A DNA stretch of 15,550 nucleotides from Anaerolineaceae bacterium UBA5311 (GTDB lineage Bacteria > Chloroflexota > Anaerolineae > Anaerolineales > Anaerolineaceae), in assembly GCA_002411175.1 (NCBI GenBank), contig DHRN01000038.1, positions 14,905 to 30,454 on the forward strand, given 5' to 3'. How positions within the stretch are numbered: the first letter of the stretch is position 1; every line of letters starts with the position of its first letter. The notes beneath the pieces are model-generated. The model made no database searches. It was not told the origin of the DNA and saw nothing but the letters and a program-made list of their open reading frames with translations. A program made the translations under genes and the position numbers. This document shows, one piece after another, positions 6,692-13,860 of the stretch.

Positions 6692-8308
6692 ATGGAAGAA
6701 AAACCACTCAATGTAGATGAAAATGAAAAAAATAGCCCGGAAGATAATTCCCGCCGAGGTAATCCTCAGCTAAAGCCTCAGCATTCACTGATAAAAAAAA
6801 GCGGCATGATCGCCGCGTTTGTTATGGTCGTGATTGCTCTGGTGTTGCTGGTGGTCTGGCAGGTTCAAAGCCGGTCTAACGCTAAATCCGAAACAACGGA
6901 GACCCCCGAAGCAACGGATAAGCTCGCGGAACCGGTGATCTCACACGATTTTGAGTCGGTGACTACGCTTGTGCCGATGGCAACGATCGAAACTGTATTG
7001 GCTACCCAGACAGCGACGGTTGTTCCCCGAAGCGAGGTGATCACACATGTCATCCAGGAGGGTGAAACCGTTTCTACCATCGCTTCTCTCTACGGGTTGT
7101 GGCCTGAGAGTATTTTGTGGGCTAATCGCTATGAGCTCGAGGATGACCTGCGCAAGTACACCCCCGGCATCTCTATCTACATCTTGCCCGTTGATGGTGT
7201 TTACCACGTATGGTCGCAGGGGGAAGGTTTGGGAGCTGTCTCCAGCTACTATGGTGTCACTCCTGAAGACATCATCAATTATCCAGCAAACAACCTCGAC
7301 ACCGCCACGATTGGCTCGTACGCAAACCCCAATATTACCGCGGGCACGCGCTTGATTGTGCCCGGAGGCACCCTGCCGAATTATTTCGCCAGTGATACCT
7401 TGCTATACTACGCGGCAGTCGAGAAATTGAAGAGTCTTCCCAAGGGCACCCCGGAGAGCCACCCTGAACCGCGATCCGAGATCATCGCTTATGCCGTTGT
7501 TGAGGGCGATACCATCTTTACCATTGCGGAAGATTTCGGCATCGAACCTGAGACGATTCTGTGGACAAACCGATACCTGATTGGTGATACCCCGGATGGT
7601 ATTTACCCGGGTCAGGATCTGATTATTCTGCCCGAAGACGGCGTTTATCATGCCTGGCTTTATGGAGAAGGACTGAATGGCGTTTCGAGAGGATACGGAG
7701 TCACTCCTGAAGATATTCTTAACGAACCGATGAATACTATTGACGTCGCTTCCATAGGAGATTACAGCCTGCCCAAGATTAAAACCGGCACTTTTCTTTA
7801 CATTCCAGGTGGTCAAGGCTCTATTCCGACCTGGGTAGGTGTGATCACCAACCCCGACGACCCCGCCGGAAGACATCCAAGTGTTGCTTATCTTGGTGCG
7901 TATGCCTGCAATACCACTGCCTGGGCAGTTGGATCAGGAATATTCCGGTTGCCAACTGACACCAGTCAGATCAGTGGTTATGAATTCAACCCGCCAGTCC
8001 ATAATGGTCTGGACTATGCCGGCAGGATGGGTCATAATATCTATGCAACAGACACGGGCGTGGTGATTTATGCCGGCTGGTCAGACCGAGGATATGGCAA
8101 CACCGTTGTCATCAACCATGGAAATGGATACTTGTCGCTTTATTCTCATTTTATGGAAGGTGGGATTAGCGTGGGTTGCGGCTCTATTGTTTCCGGAGGG
8201 CAACTAATCGGTTATATGGGTTCAACAGGCAATTCAACCGGTCCACATTTACATTTTGAATTGCGCTACAATGGCTCGCCTGTCAATCCACATAATTACG
8301 GATTGTAG
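6692..8308 (+). CDS. Membrane-anchored LysM-repeat M23 peptidase (LytM type)
   Basis: A 538-residue, probable peptidoglycan endopeptidase. It has a charged cytoplasmic N-terminus (1-34), one membrane helix (about 36-57), a Thr-rich linker, four LysM-like repeats (about 118-165, 170-224, 265-313, 318-373) and a C-terminal M23 domain (about 430-538). The repeats form two copies of a two-LysM module (115-226 and 262-374), sharing phrases such as ILW.NRY, DGVYH.W and YGVTPEDI, so an internal duplication is clear. The M23 zinc site is complete: H437 and D441 (HNGLD, H-x3-D), H486 (YSHF), H519 and H521 (GPHLHFELRYNG). The start is supported by CGGAG (6682-6686) and by the strong promoter at 6646-6674. 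There is no lipobox, so it stays anchored by the helix. Natural substrate (cross-link type) is not predictable; the LysM modules indicate cell-wall or chitin-like glycan binding. Confidence 0.9.
   Translation: MEEKPLNVDENEKNSPEDNSRRGNPQLKPQHSLIKKSGMIAAFVMVVIALVLLVVWQVQSRSNAKSETTETPEATDKLAEPVISHDFESVTTLVPMATIETVLATQTATVVPRSEVITHVIQEGETVSTIASLYGLWPESILWANRYELEDDLRKYTPGISIYILPVDGVYHVWSQGEGLGAVSSYYGVTPEDIINYPANNLDTATIGSYANPNITAGTRLIVPGGTLPNYFASDTLLYYAAVEKLKSLPKGTPESHPEPRSEIIAYAVVEGDTIFTIAEDFGIEPETILWTNRYLIGDTPDGIYPGQDLIILPEDGVYHAWLYGEGLNGVSRGYGVTPEDILNEPMNTIDVASIGDYSLPKIKTGTFLYIPGGQGSIPTWVGVITNPDDPAGRHPSVAYLGAYACNTTAWAVGSGIFRLPTDTSQISGYEFNPPVHNGLDYAGRMGHNIYATDTGVVIYAGWSDRGYGNTVVINHGNGYLSLYSHFMEGGISVGCGSIVSGGQLIGYMGSTGNSTGPHLHFELRYNGSPVNPHNYGL
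7034..7813 (+). repeat. Internal duplication of a two-LysM module
   Basis: Bases 7034-7369 and 7475-7813 encode two copies of a module of about 112 residues within the M23 protein. Each copy has a LysM-like unit ending ...ILP.DGVYH.W followed by a second unit ending in IVPGG or YIPGG. The copies are clearly related in protein but diverged in DNA, so the duplication is old. Confidence 0.75.
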
Positions 8309-8364
8309 CAGCGGAGGGACCATCTGTCTGCTGAGTTTCGCATTTTAGCGCCCAGAAGGTTTCC

Positions 8365-8595
8365 TCAATAACGAAATAATGGCTCCGCCAGATCGGGCGG
8401 TACCTCGTTCAACACGAAAAAATTGCGTTTTTGAATATCATTACGGAAGGCGGTAATGATGCTGTGAGCAAAGCGAACAGTACTTGCTCCTTCTGTAAAA
8501 TTCAGAATCAACAAACCAGGAAACTGAAGGGGATTAATACTTCCTAAATGCACTTCGCAAGGATCTTGCCCGTGAACAGCTAAGATCCTTCGCAA
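8365..8595 (-). pseudogene. Probable remnant of a small STAS-like gene
   Basis: A 76-residue reading frame ending in TGA (8365-8367). It has no ATG: the frame opens inside repeat R1 (TTG at 8593-8595), and upstream codons run to a stop at 8623-8625, so it lacks a normal N-terminus. The body (GLLILNF...VRFAHSIITAFRN) and the ending FFVLNEVPPDLAEPLF have the alternating hydrophobic pattern and NVPP-like turn of STAS or STAS-like domains, but this resemblance is judged by eye and is weak. Best read as the 3' end of a gene cut by the repeat. An intact small protein using an internal start such as GTG 8551-8553 is less likely, as no ribosome-binding site precedes it. Confidence 0.3.
8437..8460. 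repeat. Inverted repeat ATCATTAC ... GTAATGAT
   Basis: Eight-base perfect arms at 8437-8444 and 8453-8460 with an 8-base loop. It lies inside the probable gene remnant and lacks a T-tract; it may be a mobile hairpin or chance. Confidence 0.4.
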
Positions 8596-8611
8596 AAGAG
8601 GCTCAGGATGA
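8582..8611 (+). repeat. Repeat family R1, copy 2
   Basis: Matches 146-175 at 29 of 30 positions. Its right end enters a hairpin: 8603-8613 and 8621-8631 form an 11-bp perfect stem around a 7-base loop. The right arm, GTCATCCTGAACGAAGTGA (8622-8640), is the inverted form of the same family, so this is a back-to-back pair of repeat units. Confidence 0.75.
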
Positions 8612-8631
8612 CAAAACCTATGTCATCCTGA
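8603..8631. repeat. Hairpin at the R1 repeat junction
   Basis: TCAGGATGACA (8603-8613) pairs perfectly with TGTCATCCTGA (8621-8631), loop AAACCTA. There is no U-tract on either strand directly after the stem, so a role as an intrinsic terminator is doubtful. It could act as a palindromic mobility or mRNA-stability element. Confidence 0.65.
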
Positions 8632-8661
8632 ACGAAGTGACACACAGTATACTCGGCTATC

Positions 8662-8689
8662 AGTACGGAAGAGACTTACTCCTTCCGCA
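8662..8689 (-). repeat. Repeat family R3, copy 1 (inverted)
   Basis: Read on the - strand, these 28 bases match 11986-12013 at 24 positions. The ends CGGAAG (8666-8671) and CTTCCG (8682-8687) form a 6-bp stem. It sits about 65 bases upstream of the promoter of the second M1 gene. Confidence 0.6.
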
Positions 8690-8753
8690 AACCTCACAAT
8701 TAACACACCGGAACAGAGGGCATGGTAACCATCCCGAGGGACGGCTGATAAAC

Positions 8754-8775
8754 TGGTAAAATCCTATTCAAGGAG
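8754..8775 (+). promoter_or_regulatory. Extended -10 TGGTAAAAT and Shine-Dalgarno of the second M1 gene
   Basis: TGGTAAAAT (8754-8762) is an extended -10 in the shared context ACTGGTA. The predicted start site near 8769 would place AAGGAG (8770-8775) at the very 5' end of the mRNA, six bases before ATG 8782. No good -35 is seen. Confidence 0.5.
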
Positions 8776-8781
8776 CTCACT

Positions 8782-10221
8782 ATGAAACGCAATCTTCTCG
8801 TTCTCATCATGATTTTGCTGATACTTTCTGCCTGTAACAACCCGGATCCTCCTGCCCCCACAGACCTTCCAACTACGTTTCCGAGCGACACGCCCCAGCC
8901 AACAGCTACGCCCGAGCCAACACCAGCTCCCGAAGAATTTACACAATATCGGTTTGAAATGACGCTTGATTACAACCGGCACACCGCCCAGGTGGTTCAG
9001 ACCATCGATTACATCAATAAAACAAACTTCAGCCTGCCTTCCATACTGCTGGTTATACCTCCGCGCGCTTTCGGCAACAGCTACGACCAAACCGGGCTTG
9101 CCGGTGAAAATATCACAGGATTTAGTGAAGAAGGCATCCGCACCACACTTCAGCTTGCCCAACCGCTCGAACCTGGTCAACGGCTTACCATCAATCTGTC
9201 TTTCAATCTCGCAATTCCACAACGAGAAGGCAGTTTTGGCTGGTCTCAGCGTCAGCTTAACCTGAGCAACTGGTACCCTTATATTCCCCCGCTCAAACCA
9301 GACCAAAGCTGGATCAGCCATGATCCGTTTATTGACCAAGCCAACATAATGGTGGGCGAATATGTGGTCAATGAAATCGCAGATTTTTATCTTACCCTGC
9401 ACCTGGTTGAAAACCTGCCAAATCTTCTGGTTGCCAGCGGAGCAAAGGCGATGCCAATACCAGATGGGATGAGTTATTCACAGGAGCGCGCCAGAAGCTT
9501 GTCGTTCTCGTTGTCCAACCAATATCACCACCAACAGGTTGAACACAACGGGCTGCTGATCCAGGCGTATGTTTTCCAGTACCAAAGCGAAAAAGCTCCA
9601 GCAGTTTTGCAGATTGCCAGTCAGGCTATGGATTTATATGCCGAAATTTTTGGACCCTATCACTACGATCAGGTCAGTATTGTTTCGGCAGATTTTTTAC
9701 ATAATATGGAGTTGGATGGCATAGTTTTAATCTCCAGCAGTGTGGTCGATTTTTACGATAATACCCCCGAAAACAATCTGACCATTCTGGTGCCGCACGA
9801 ACTCGCTCATCAATGGTTTTATAGCCAGGTTGGCAATGACCATGCCCTGGAACCCTGGCTGGATGAGACGCTGGCTACTTATTCAGAATATTTGTTTTAC
9901 GAACATTACTACCCTGAGCTTGCCGATTGGTGGTGGGATAACCGCGTTTATGCCCATGCCCATACGGGCTTTGTGAACAACAGTATCTACGATGCCGGTT
10001 CGTATGAAAATTATCGCTCTTCTGTTTATCTTAACGGTGCAATTTTTATGCACGATCTGCGGATTACCATGGGAGACCAGGCGTTTATGTCTGCCTTAAA
10101 GGATTACGTTGCCCTGAATAACCTAAAAATCACCACGAAAACAGATTTTGTCAGCATATTCCAGGCTGCCAATCCGAATGTGAACCTGCAGGAAGTCTAT
10201 GCCCGATATTTTAAGGAATAG
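8782..10221 (+). CDS. M1-type (gluzincin) zinc metallopeptidase, lipoprotein; paralogue of 5149-6618
   Basis: A 479-residue lipoprotein with the same architecture as the product of 5149-6618 and similarity along its whole length. Seen: a signal peptide with lipobox LSAC (C18), a Pro/Thr linker rich in TPEP-type repeats (about 21-52), a beta-rich domain, NMELDG in place of GAMEN (308-313), HELAH (H339, E340, H343), third ligand E362 after 18 residues, and Y416 in VYLNG at the position of the M1 transition-state tyrosine. The compact C-terminus lacks the large helical domain of classical M1 aminopeptidases. ATG 8782 has a good AAGGAG site. The stop is one base from the end of the convergent gene on the other strand. 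It probably works outside the membrane on peptides. Whether it is an aminopeptidase or has other specificity is open because the exopeptidase motif is altered. Confidence 0.9.
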   Translation: MKRNLLVLIMILLILSACNNPDPPAPTDLPTTFPSDTPQPTATPEPTPAPEEFTQYRFEMTLDYNRHTAQVVQTIDYINKTNFSLPSILLVIPPRAFGNSYDQTGLAGENITGFSEEGIRTTLQLAQPLEPGQRLTINLSFNLAIPQREGSFGWSQRQLNLSNWYPYIPPLKPDQSWISHDPFIDQANIMVGEYVVNEIADFYLTLHLVENLPNLLVASGAKAMPIPDGMSYSQERARSLSFSLSNQYHHQQVEHNGLLIQAYVFQYQSEKAPAVLQIASQAMDLYAEIFGPYHYDQVSIVSADFLHNMELDGIVLISSSVVDFYDNTPENNLTILVPHELAHQWFYSQVGNDHALEPWLDETLATYSEYLFYEHYYPELADWWWDNRVYAHAHTGFVNNSIYDAGSYENYRSSVYLNGAIFMHDLRITMGDQAFMSALKDYVALNNLKITTKTDFVSIFQAANPNVNLQEVYARYFKE

Positions 10222-10222
10222 A

Positions 10223-11701
10223 TTATCTTTGGGCTGGGATCATACTCTGTGAATCTGAAAGTACACTTGCGCGAACAACCTGGCTGCCTCTGACCAGCAG
10301 CCCCTCGTAGGGTCTGTTGCCTTCCACCGGAATCCAGCCGTTCATTTTGAATGGAAGCACGCTCGAAGCAGCTGGAATCCACTGCCCGTTGTACTTACGC
10401 GCGATGTGAACATGGGTACCGGTCGCGCTGCCACCTTCGCAGGAGGGATGCCCGATGATGTCGCCTTGCTTAAGCACGGCACCCTGACCCACCCGTCCTT
10501 CTTCAGCGATATGAAGATAGAGGATTACCCATCCGGTACGCTCATCACCATCTCCATCCAAATCGAGCATCACCGTGCCAACATCGATCCGAGCGACAAC
10601 GCCGTCTGCGATTGCCGTGGCGAATTGTTCGGTTTCGACACAGCCCTGGGTTTCGCTTGGAGGGGCAAAGTCGACCGCTGCCCATGGTTTTCTCGTCCCC
10701 CAGCCGGTATGCGGTCCGCCAGTGTATGCCCAAATCGTATCGGGTGAGAAGGGCAAAATCAGGGTGGGTTGGGTCAAATTGCCTGGAATGACGGTCGTAT
10801 TCCTGCGCCATGGGTCGCCAAACAAATCAAAAAACGTTTTGGCATAGCCTTCCGGTCCGATCGCGCGAGCATATTCTTCTTTATTCATAATCAACGAAAA
10901 GTAATATTGCAGCGCGACCGTCGCTGAATTTTGCCAGGGGTCAATGTTTTCAATGGTCCCATCGAGGTGTTCGATGCTGGTCATTTCGCCGTTGAAATAA
11001 CGGTAAAAAGCGTCATTTAACAGGTCAGAAGCATAAGATATCTGCAGATGAACGCCCCTGTGGTAGTTTTCGAAACCCAAAAAGCTATCTTCAATGGCGG
11101 GGGTTCGTTGTGGATTGGTGAGCGCGCCAGTCTGGAACTCAACCAATGCCAGCAGCAGCTTTGGGTTGAGGCTGTAGTTCAAGGAATAATAGTTAATCAC
11201 CCCGGCAGCATCCAGTGTATTCCCGCCGATGCTGGCTCGGTAATTCTTGAACCAGCCCGGGGTTGATTCCAGGAAAGCTTTCAGGTCAAAATCCAGCAAA
11301 TCCGGTCCGTAGACAAAAGCGGCATCCGGTATCATCTGGAATTCAGTGCCCCAGAGGGGTTCGTAGTAGATTGGCATTTTCATCGGAAATCCAGGGGGAA
11401 GAGTAGTGACGTCCGCCGGAATTTCGGGATTTGCCCACAAAATCTCTTCGGGGGATGCGCCAAAACGCACAGCCAGCAAATCCAGGCTGTCGCTGCTTTG
11501 GGCGATGTAATCCACAAGCGTCCCCGGAGGGTAAACCGGACGGCTTGAAAACGGCGTCGTGGTTGCCGGGGCTGTGGCAGCTGGCTCGACCTCTTCGGTT
11601 TCTGGCAAAATGTATCCAGATTCCTGCTTCGAACCGCAGCTGCTTAATAAAATTACGATTGCGCCAAGTATGGCGAAAAGAAAGAGTTTTTGGTTTTTCA
11701 T
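10223..11701 (-). CDS. LysM lipoprotein with lysozyme-like middle domain and LasA-type M23 peptidase domain (paralogue A)
   Basis: A 492-residue lipoprotein, probably a peptidoglycan endopeptidase outside the membrane. Order: signal peptide with lipobox LSSC (C22), Pro/Thr linker, a degenerate LysM (about 61-112), a middle domain (about 120-310) and an M23 domain (about 325-480). Zinc and catalytic residues: H331 and D344 (H-x12-D), H397 (LYLH), H430 and H432 (GTHVH). This spacing is that of LasA/beta-lytic enzymes, not the H-x3-D of LytM. A conserved cysteine pair, C354 and C421, is 67 residues apart, as in both paralogues. An Asp-rich loop (380-391, DLDGDGDERTGW) precedes H397. The middle domain has NPKLLLALVEFQTG (179-192), similar to the active-site helix of lysozyme-like lytic enzymes but with Gln where Glu is expected. 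It has its own candidate promoter at 11732-11740 and is separated from paralogue B by 440 bp. Confidence 0.88.
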   Translation of the reverse strand: MKNQKLFLFAILGAIVILLSSCGSKQESGYILPETEEVEPAATAPATTTPFSSRPVYPPGTLVDYIAQSSDSLDLLAVRFGASPEEILWANPEIPADVTTLPPGFPMKMPIYYEPLWGTEFQMIPDAAFVYGPDLLDFDLKAFLESTPGWFKNYRASIGGNTLDAAGVINYYSLNYSLNPKLLLALVEFQTGALTNPQRTPAIEDSFLGFENYHRGVHLQISYASDLLNDAFYRYFNGEMTSIEHLDGTIENIDPWQNSATVALQYYFSLIMNKEEYARAIGPEGYAKTFFDLFGDPWRRNTTVIPGNLTQPTLILPFSPDTIWAYTGGPHTGWGTRKPWAAVDFAPPSETQGCVETEQFATAIADGVVARIDVGTVMLDLDGDGDERTGWVILYLHIAEEGRVGQGAVLKQGDIIGHPSCEGGSATGTHVHIARKYNGQWIPAASSVLPFKMNGWIPVEGNRPYEGLLVRGSQVVRASVLSDSQSMIPAQR

Positions 11702-11731
11702 ACTTTACCCACAAATTCAGGGTCACGCAAA

Positions 11732-11740
11732 ACTATATCA
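11732..11740 (-). promoter_or_regulatory. Candidate extended -10 TGATATAGT of paralogue A
   Basis: On the - strand TGA plus TATAGT forms an extended -10 about 30 bases before ATG 11701. The predicted leader is about 24 bases, with only a weak GTGGG ribosome-binding site. No clear -35 is visible. Confidence 0.4.
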
Positions 11741-11985
11741 TAGACTGGCAAAGCCGTTTTTTTTGACTTTGGTGGGAAGGCGCCAGGTTGTTGGAAATGG
11801 TGTTACAGGAGGGAAGGCAGACCGACTCAAAACCATGGTTGTTAACCCTCGTTTAGAGGTGATTGTTTATGCTTTTCAGCATTTAGCCACTAATTAGGTT
11901 CTGTTATCGCAAATAGAAGATTGTCACTGCAAACGCGGTAATTGATAGGGCAAGACGTCTGTACCGATAATTTTTTTGTGAATTT

Positions 11986-12013
11986 TACGGAAGGAGAAAG
12001 CCCCTTCCGTACT
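11986..12013 (+). repeat. Repeat family R3, copy 2
   Basis: TACGGAAGG (11986-11994) and CCTTCCGTA (12003-12011) form a 9-bp perfect stem with an 8-base loop. The 28-base unit matches 8662-8689 (other strand) at 24 positions. It lies just downstream of paralogue B and could sit in its 3' untranslated region, but no U-tract follows on the - strand. Confidence 0.65.
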
Positions 12014-12036
12014 TGACGATTTTGATTCGTTTTTCT

Positions 12037-12100
12037 CTCACCCCCTTTAATTCCCTCTCTAAAGAGGGGGCCGTGGTTGTTCCCCCACTTTAGGGGTGAG
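12037..12100. repeat. Nested palindromic element
   Basis: CTCACCCC (12037-12044) and GGGGTGAG (12093-12100) are perfect inverted arms. Inside, CCCTCT/AGAGGG (12053-12058 with 12063-12068) forms a second hairpin, and GGGGG (12066-12070) can alternatively pair with CCCCC (12082-12086). It is a compact, GC-rich structured element of about 64 bp downstream of paralogue B. It resembles dispersed intergenic elements, but only one copy is in this window. Confidence 0.6.
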
Positions 12101-12109
12101 CAGAGGGTG

Positions 12110-12136
12110 GTCATCGTGGGCGAAGCGAAATCTTCC
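12110..12136. repeat. Degenerate R1-like repeat
   Basis: GTCATCGTGGGCGAAGCGAA followed by ATCTTCC resembles the GTCATCCTGA...GAAG...ATCTT form of the R1 family with several changes. It is too diverged for certainty. Confidence 0.35.
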
Positions 12137-12141
12137 GCGTT

Positions 12142-13860
12142 TCATCTTTTTATATGGGAGGAACTGGCACCAAAAACATTCGCTGTCACAACCGAATCGC
12201 CTTTTACCAGCCACCCTTCCAGAAAACCGGAACCACCTTTGGCTTTCCAGCCGCTCATCATAAAAGCAAGCGGTCCCTCCGCTGGCACCCATTCGCCGTT
12301 GTATTTCCGCACGATGTGCAGGTGAGTTCCTGTCGAAATGCCGCCTTCACAGGATGGATGCCCGATGCGATCACCAGCCTCCACCCAGGTTCCAACAGGA
12401 ATGCGCCCATCGGTGGCAATATGCAAATAAATGATATTCCAGCCAGTTTGCTCGAAACTGTCTCCGTCCATATCGACCACCACCGTGCCGGCTTCAGAAC
12501 GTACCACCAGCCCGGAACCGACCGAAGTAACCCACGACCAGCTCTGTCCACAGCCCGGCTCAGCAGAAGGTGGTGAGAAATCCAATGCTGCGCGCACATC
12601 TGCCGCACCCCAGGCAGCGTGCGGACCAACGGTATAGCTCCACTTTACGCCTTCTTCGAAAGGCAGGATCAATTCCGGCTGCAAAACGTTGGGTGTAAAC
12701 AACGGTTCATGCTGCTGGGCGATCACCCATGGATCTCCGAACATACGTGTGTAGGTATCCAAAAATCCGTTTTCGCCATAGAGGTGAAGCGACCATGACT
12801 CAAATTGATTTACTGACGAGAAGAAGTGCATCAAGCCAACCGTACCGCAGTTTAGCTCTGCAGCCAGGCGCAGTTCCCAGCCATCTGCAAATTCGATGCT
12901 GACAACCGTGCCCTCCCGCCAACCGTAATAGCCGCTTTCAATAATGCCGGAGGCTTTCACCAGTTGGTTATATAGACCTGGTGTATCACTGAGTTCCATC
13001 CCGAGCGGATACTTTTTCTCGAAACTGTTGGCAGGCTGTCCATAAACCCATTCACTTTGATACTCGATCAGAGCCAGGAGTAATCGCGGATGGATCGCAA
13101 ATTCCCTGGCTACTTTATCGATAATCTCAGCCCCGCTCAGTCTTCCGTTGGCATAGACCGTTTCCTGGTAGGTCGCGAGATACCCTCCTGCCGAATCCAG
13201 GTAAGCCTGGGTATCAAACCCAATCGAAGATGGAGAATTGACCACCTCACTATCCGGGAAAAGCTTCAGGTTGGAGCTGGTTTGGTTTAGCCGGTTGGGA
13301 ATCAGAAGCAACTGCCCCTGGGGGATGAAGCCTTCAGCCGGCAATTCGGCTGTTGAAGTAATTTCGGCAGTTTCCACTCCAAAACGGACAGCCAGAACAC
13401 CGATGCTGTCGCCGCTTTGGGCATAATACAGGATCGGCGCGTTTTCTTCATATTGAATCAGGTGTGCCTGGGTAGGCAGGGCTTCAGGGCTTACAGTACC
13501 GGTAAGCTCCTCCTGCCAGGCAGGTTCCTGGCTGGATTCGGATTCCTCTACCTCTTCATTAGCATCGCTGGTTCCGACCATGATCAAAGCCGGATTCACA
13601 GGGGGGCTGACCTGCGGTTCAAATGGATCGGCAGCCTGCTCAGTCTCCGAAGTCACAGCATCACTTTTCATTGGTTGAGCGGCTGCCGCCCTGGCGCTGA
13701 AATCCAATGCACCGGAGACCATCAAGCCAATACCGACAATAAGCAGCAAAGCTGCCATTCCGATGGTAAGCGTAATTTTTCTACGTTTGCGTTGTAATTT
13801 GCCCAGGCGTTTATCACCCCGGTCAAGGGTTGCTGATCTTGTTGATCTCTGAGCGACCAT
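12142..13860 (-). CDS. Membrane-anchored LysM protein with lysozyme-like middle domain and LasA-type M23 peptidase domain (paralogue B)
   Basis: A 572-residue protein counted from ATG 13860. A basic cytoplasmic N-terminus (RLGKLQRKRRK) precedes one membrane helix (about 30-50) with no lipobox, then an acidic Ser/Glu-rich linker, a LysM (about 144-190), the middle domain (about 196-395) and M23 (about 407-550). Zinc and catalytic residues: H414 and D427 (H-x12-D), H480, H513 and H515 (GTHLH). The cysteine pair is C437 and C504. The middle domain has HPRLLLALIEYQSEW (257-271, Gln at 268) and GTVGLMHFF (339-347), which resemble the two core motifs of lytic transglycosylases. Start: the frame also opens at GTG 13881, but its only GGGAG is 14 bases away. 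ATG 13860 also lacks a Shine-Dalgarno. Either way it overlaps the end of paralogue C by 38 or 59 bases, implying coupled translation. Confidence 0.87.
   Translation of the reverse strand: MVAQRSTRSATLDRGDKRLGKLQRKRRKITLTIGMAALLLIVGIGLMVSGALDFSARAAAAQPMKSDAVTSETEQAADPFEPQVSPPVNPALIMVGTSDANEEVEESESSQEPAWQEELTGTVSPEALPTQAHLIQYEENAPILYYAQSGDSIGVLAVRFGVETAEITSTAELPAEGFIPQGQLLLIPNRLNQTSSNLKLFPDSEVVNSPSSIGFDTQAYLDSAGGYLATYQETVYANGRLSGAEIIDKVAREFAIHPRLLLALIEYQSEWVYGQPANSFEKKYPLGMELSDTPGLYNQLVKASGIIESGYYGWREGTVVSIEFADGWELRLAAELNCGTVGLMHFFSSVNQFESWSLHLYGENGFLDTYTRMFGDPWVIAQQHEPLFTPNVLQPELILPFEEGVKWSYTVGPHAAWGAADVRAALDFSPPSAEPGCGQSWSWVTSVGSGLVVRSEAGTVVVDMDGDSFEQTGWNIIYLHIATDGRIPVGTWVEAGDRIGHPSCEGGISTGTHLHIVRKYNGEWVPAEGPLAFMMSGWKAKGGSGFLEGWLVKGDSVVTANVFGASSSHIKR

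Larger units (their letters stand above)
8309..8781. other. Non-coding region with repeats and a probable gene remnant
   Basis: The gap between the LysM-M23 gene and the second M1 gene holds a - strand reading frame that looks like a gene remnant (8365-8595), an inverted repeat inside it (8437-8444 with 8453-8460), repeat family R1 (8582-8640), repeat family R3 (8662-8689) and the promoter of the next gene. No clear terminator follows the stop at 8308. Confidence 0.65.
11702..12141. other. Palindrome-rich gap between paralogues A and B
   Basis: No credible gene is seen. From right to left (the direction of the flanking genes) it holds a degenerate R1-like stretch (12110-12136), nested palindromes (12037-12100), repeat R3 (11986-12013) and the probable promoter of paralogue A. 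Bases 11762-11940 show no recognisable feature. There are T-runs on the + strand (for example 11970-11977), but none follows a stem in the direction of transcription. Confidence 0.6.

Noticed and set aside
8309..8340. Terminator after the LysM-M23 gene
   Set aside because: The GCAG/CTGC pairing near 8309-8332 is only 4 to 5 bp and has no proper T-tract.
11559..11897. Possible small protein in the gap before paralogue A on the + strand
   Set aside because: Most of this frame overlaps paralogue A in antisense, and the non-overlapping part has no ribosome-binding site or recognisable protein character.
12037..12100. Intrinsic terminator for paralogues C and B
   Set aside because: The stems are strong, but on the - strand they are not followed by a run of U, so the standard terminator model is not met.
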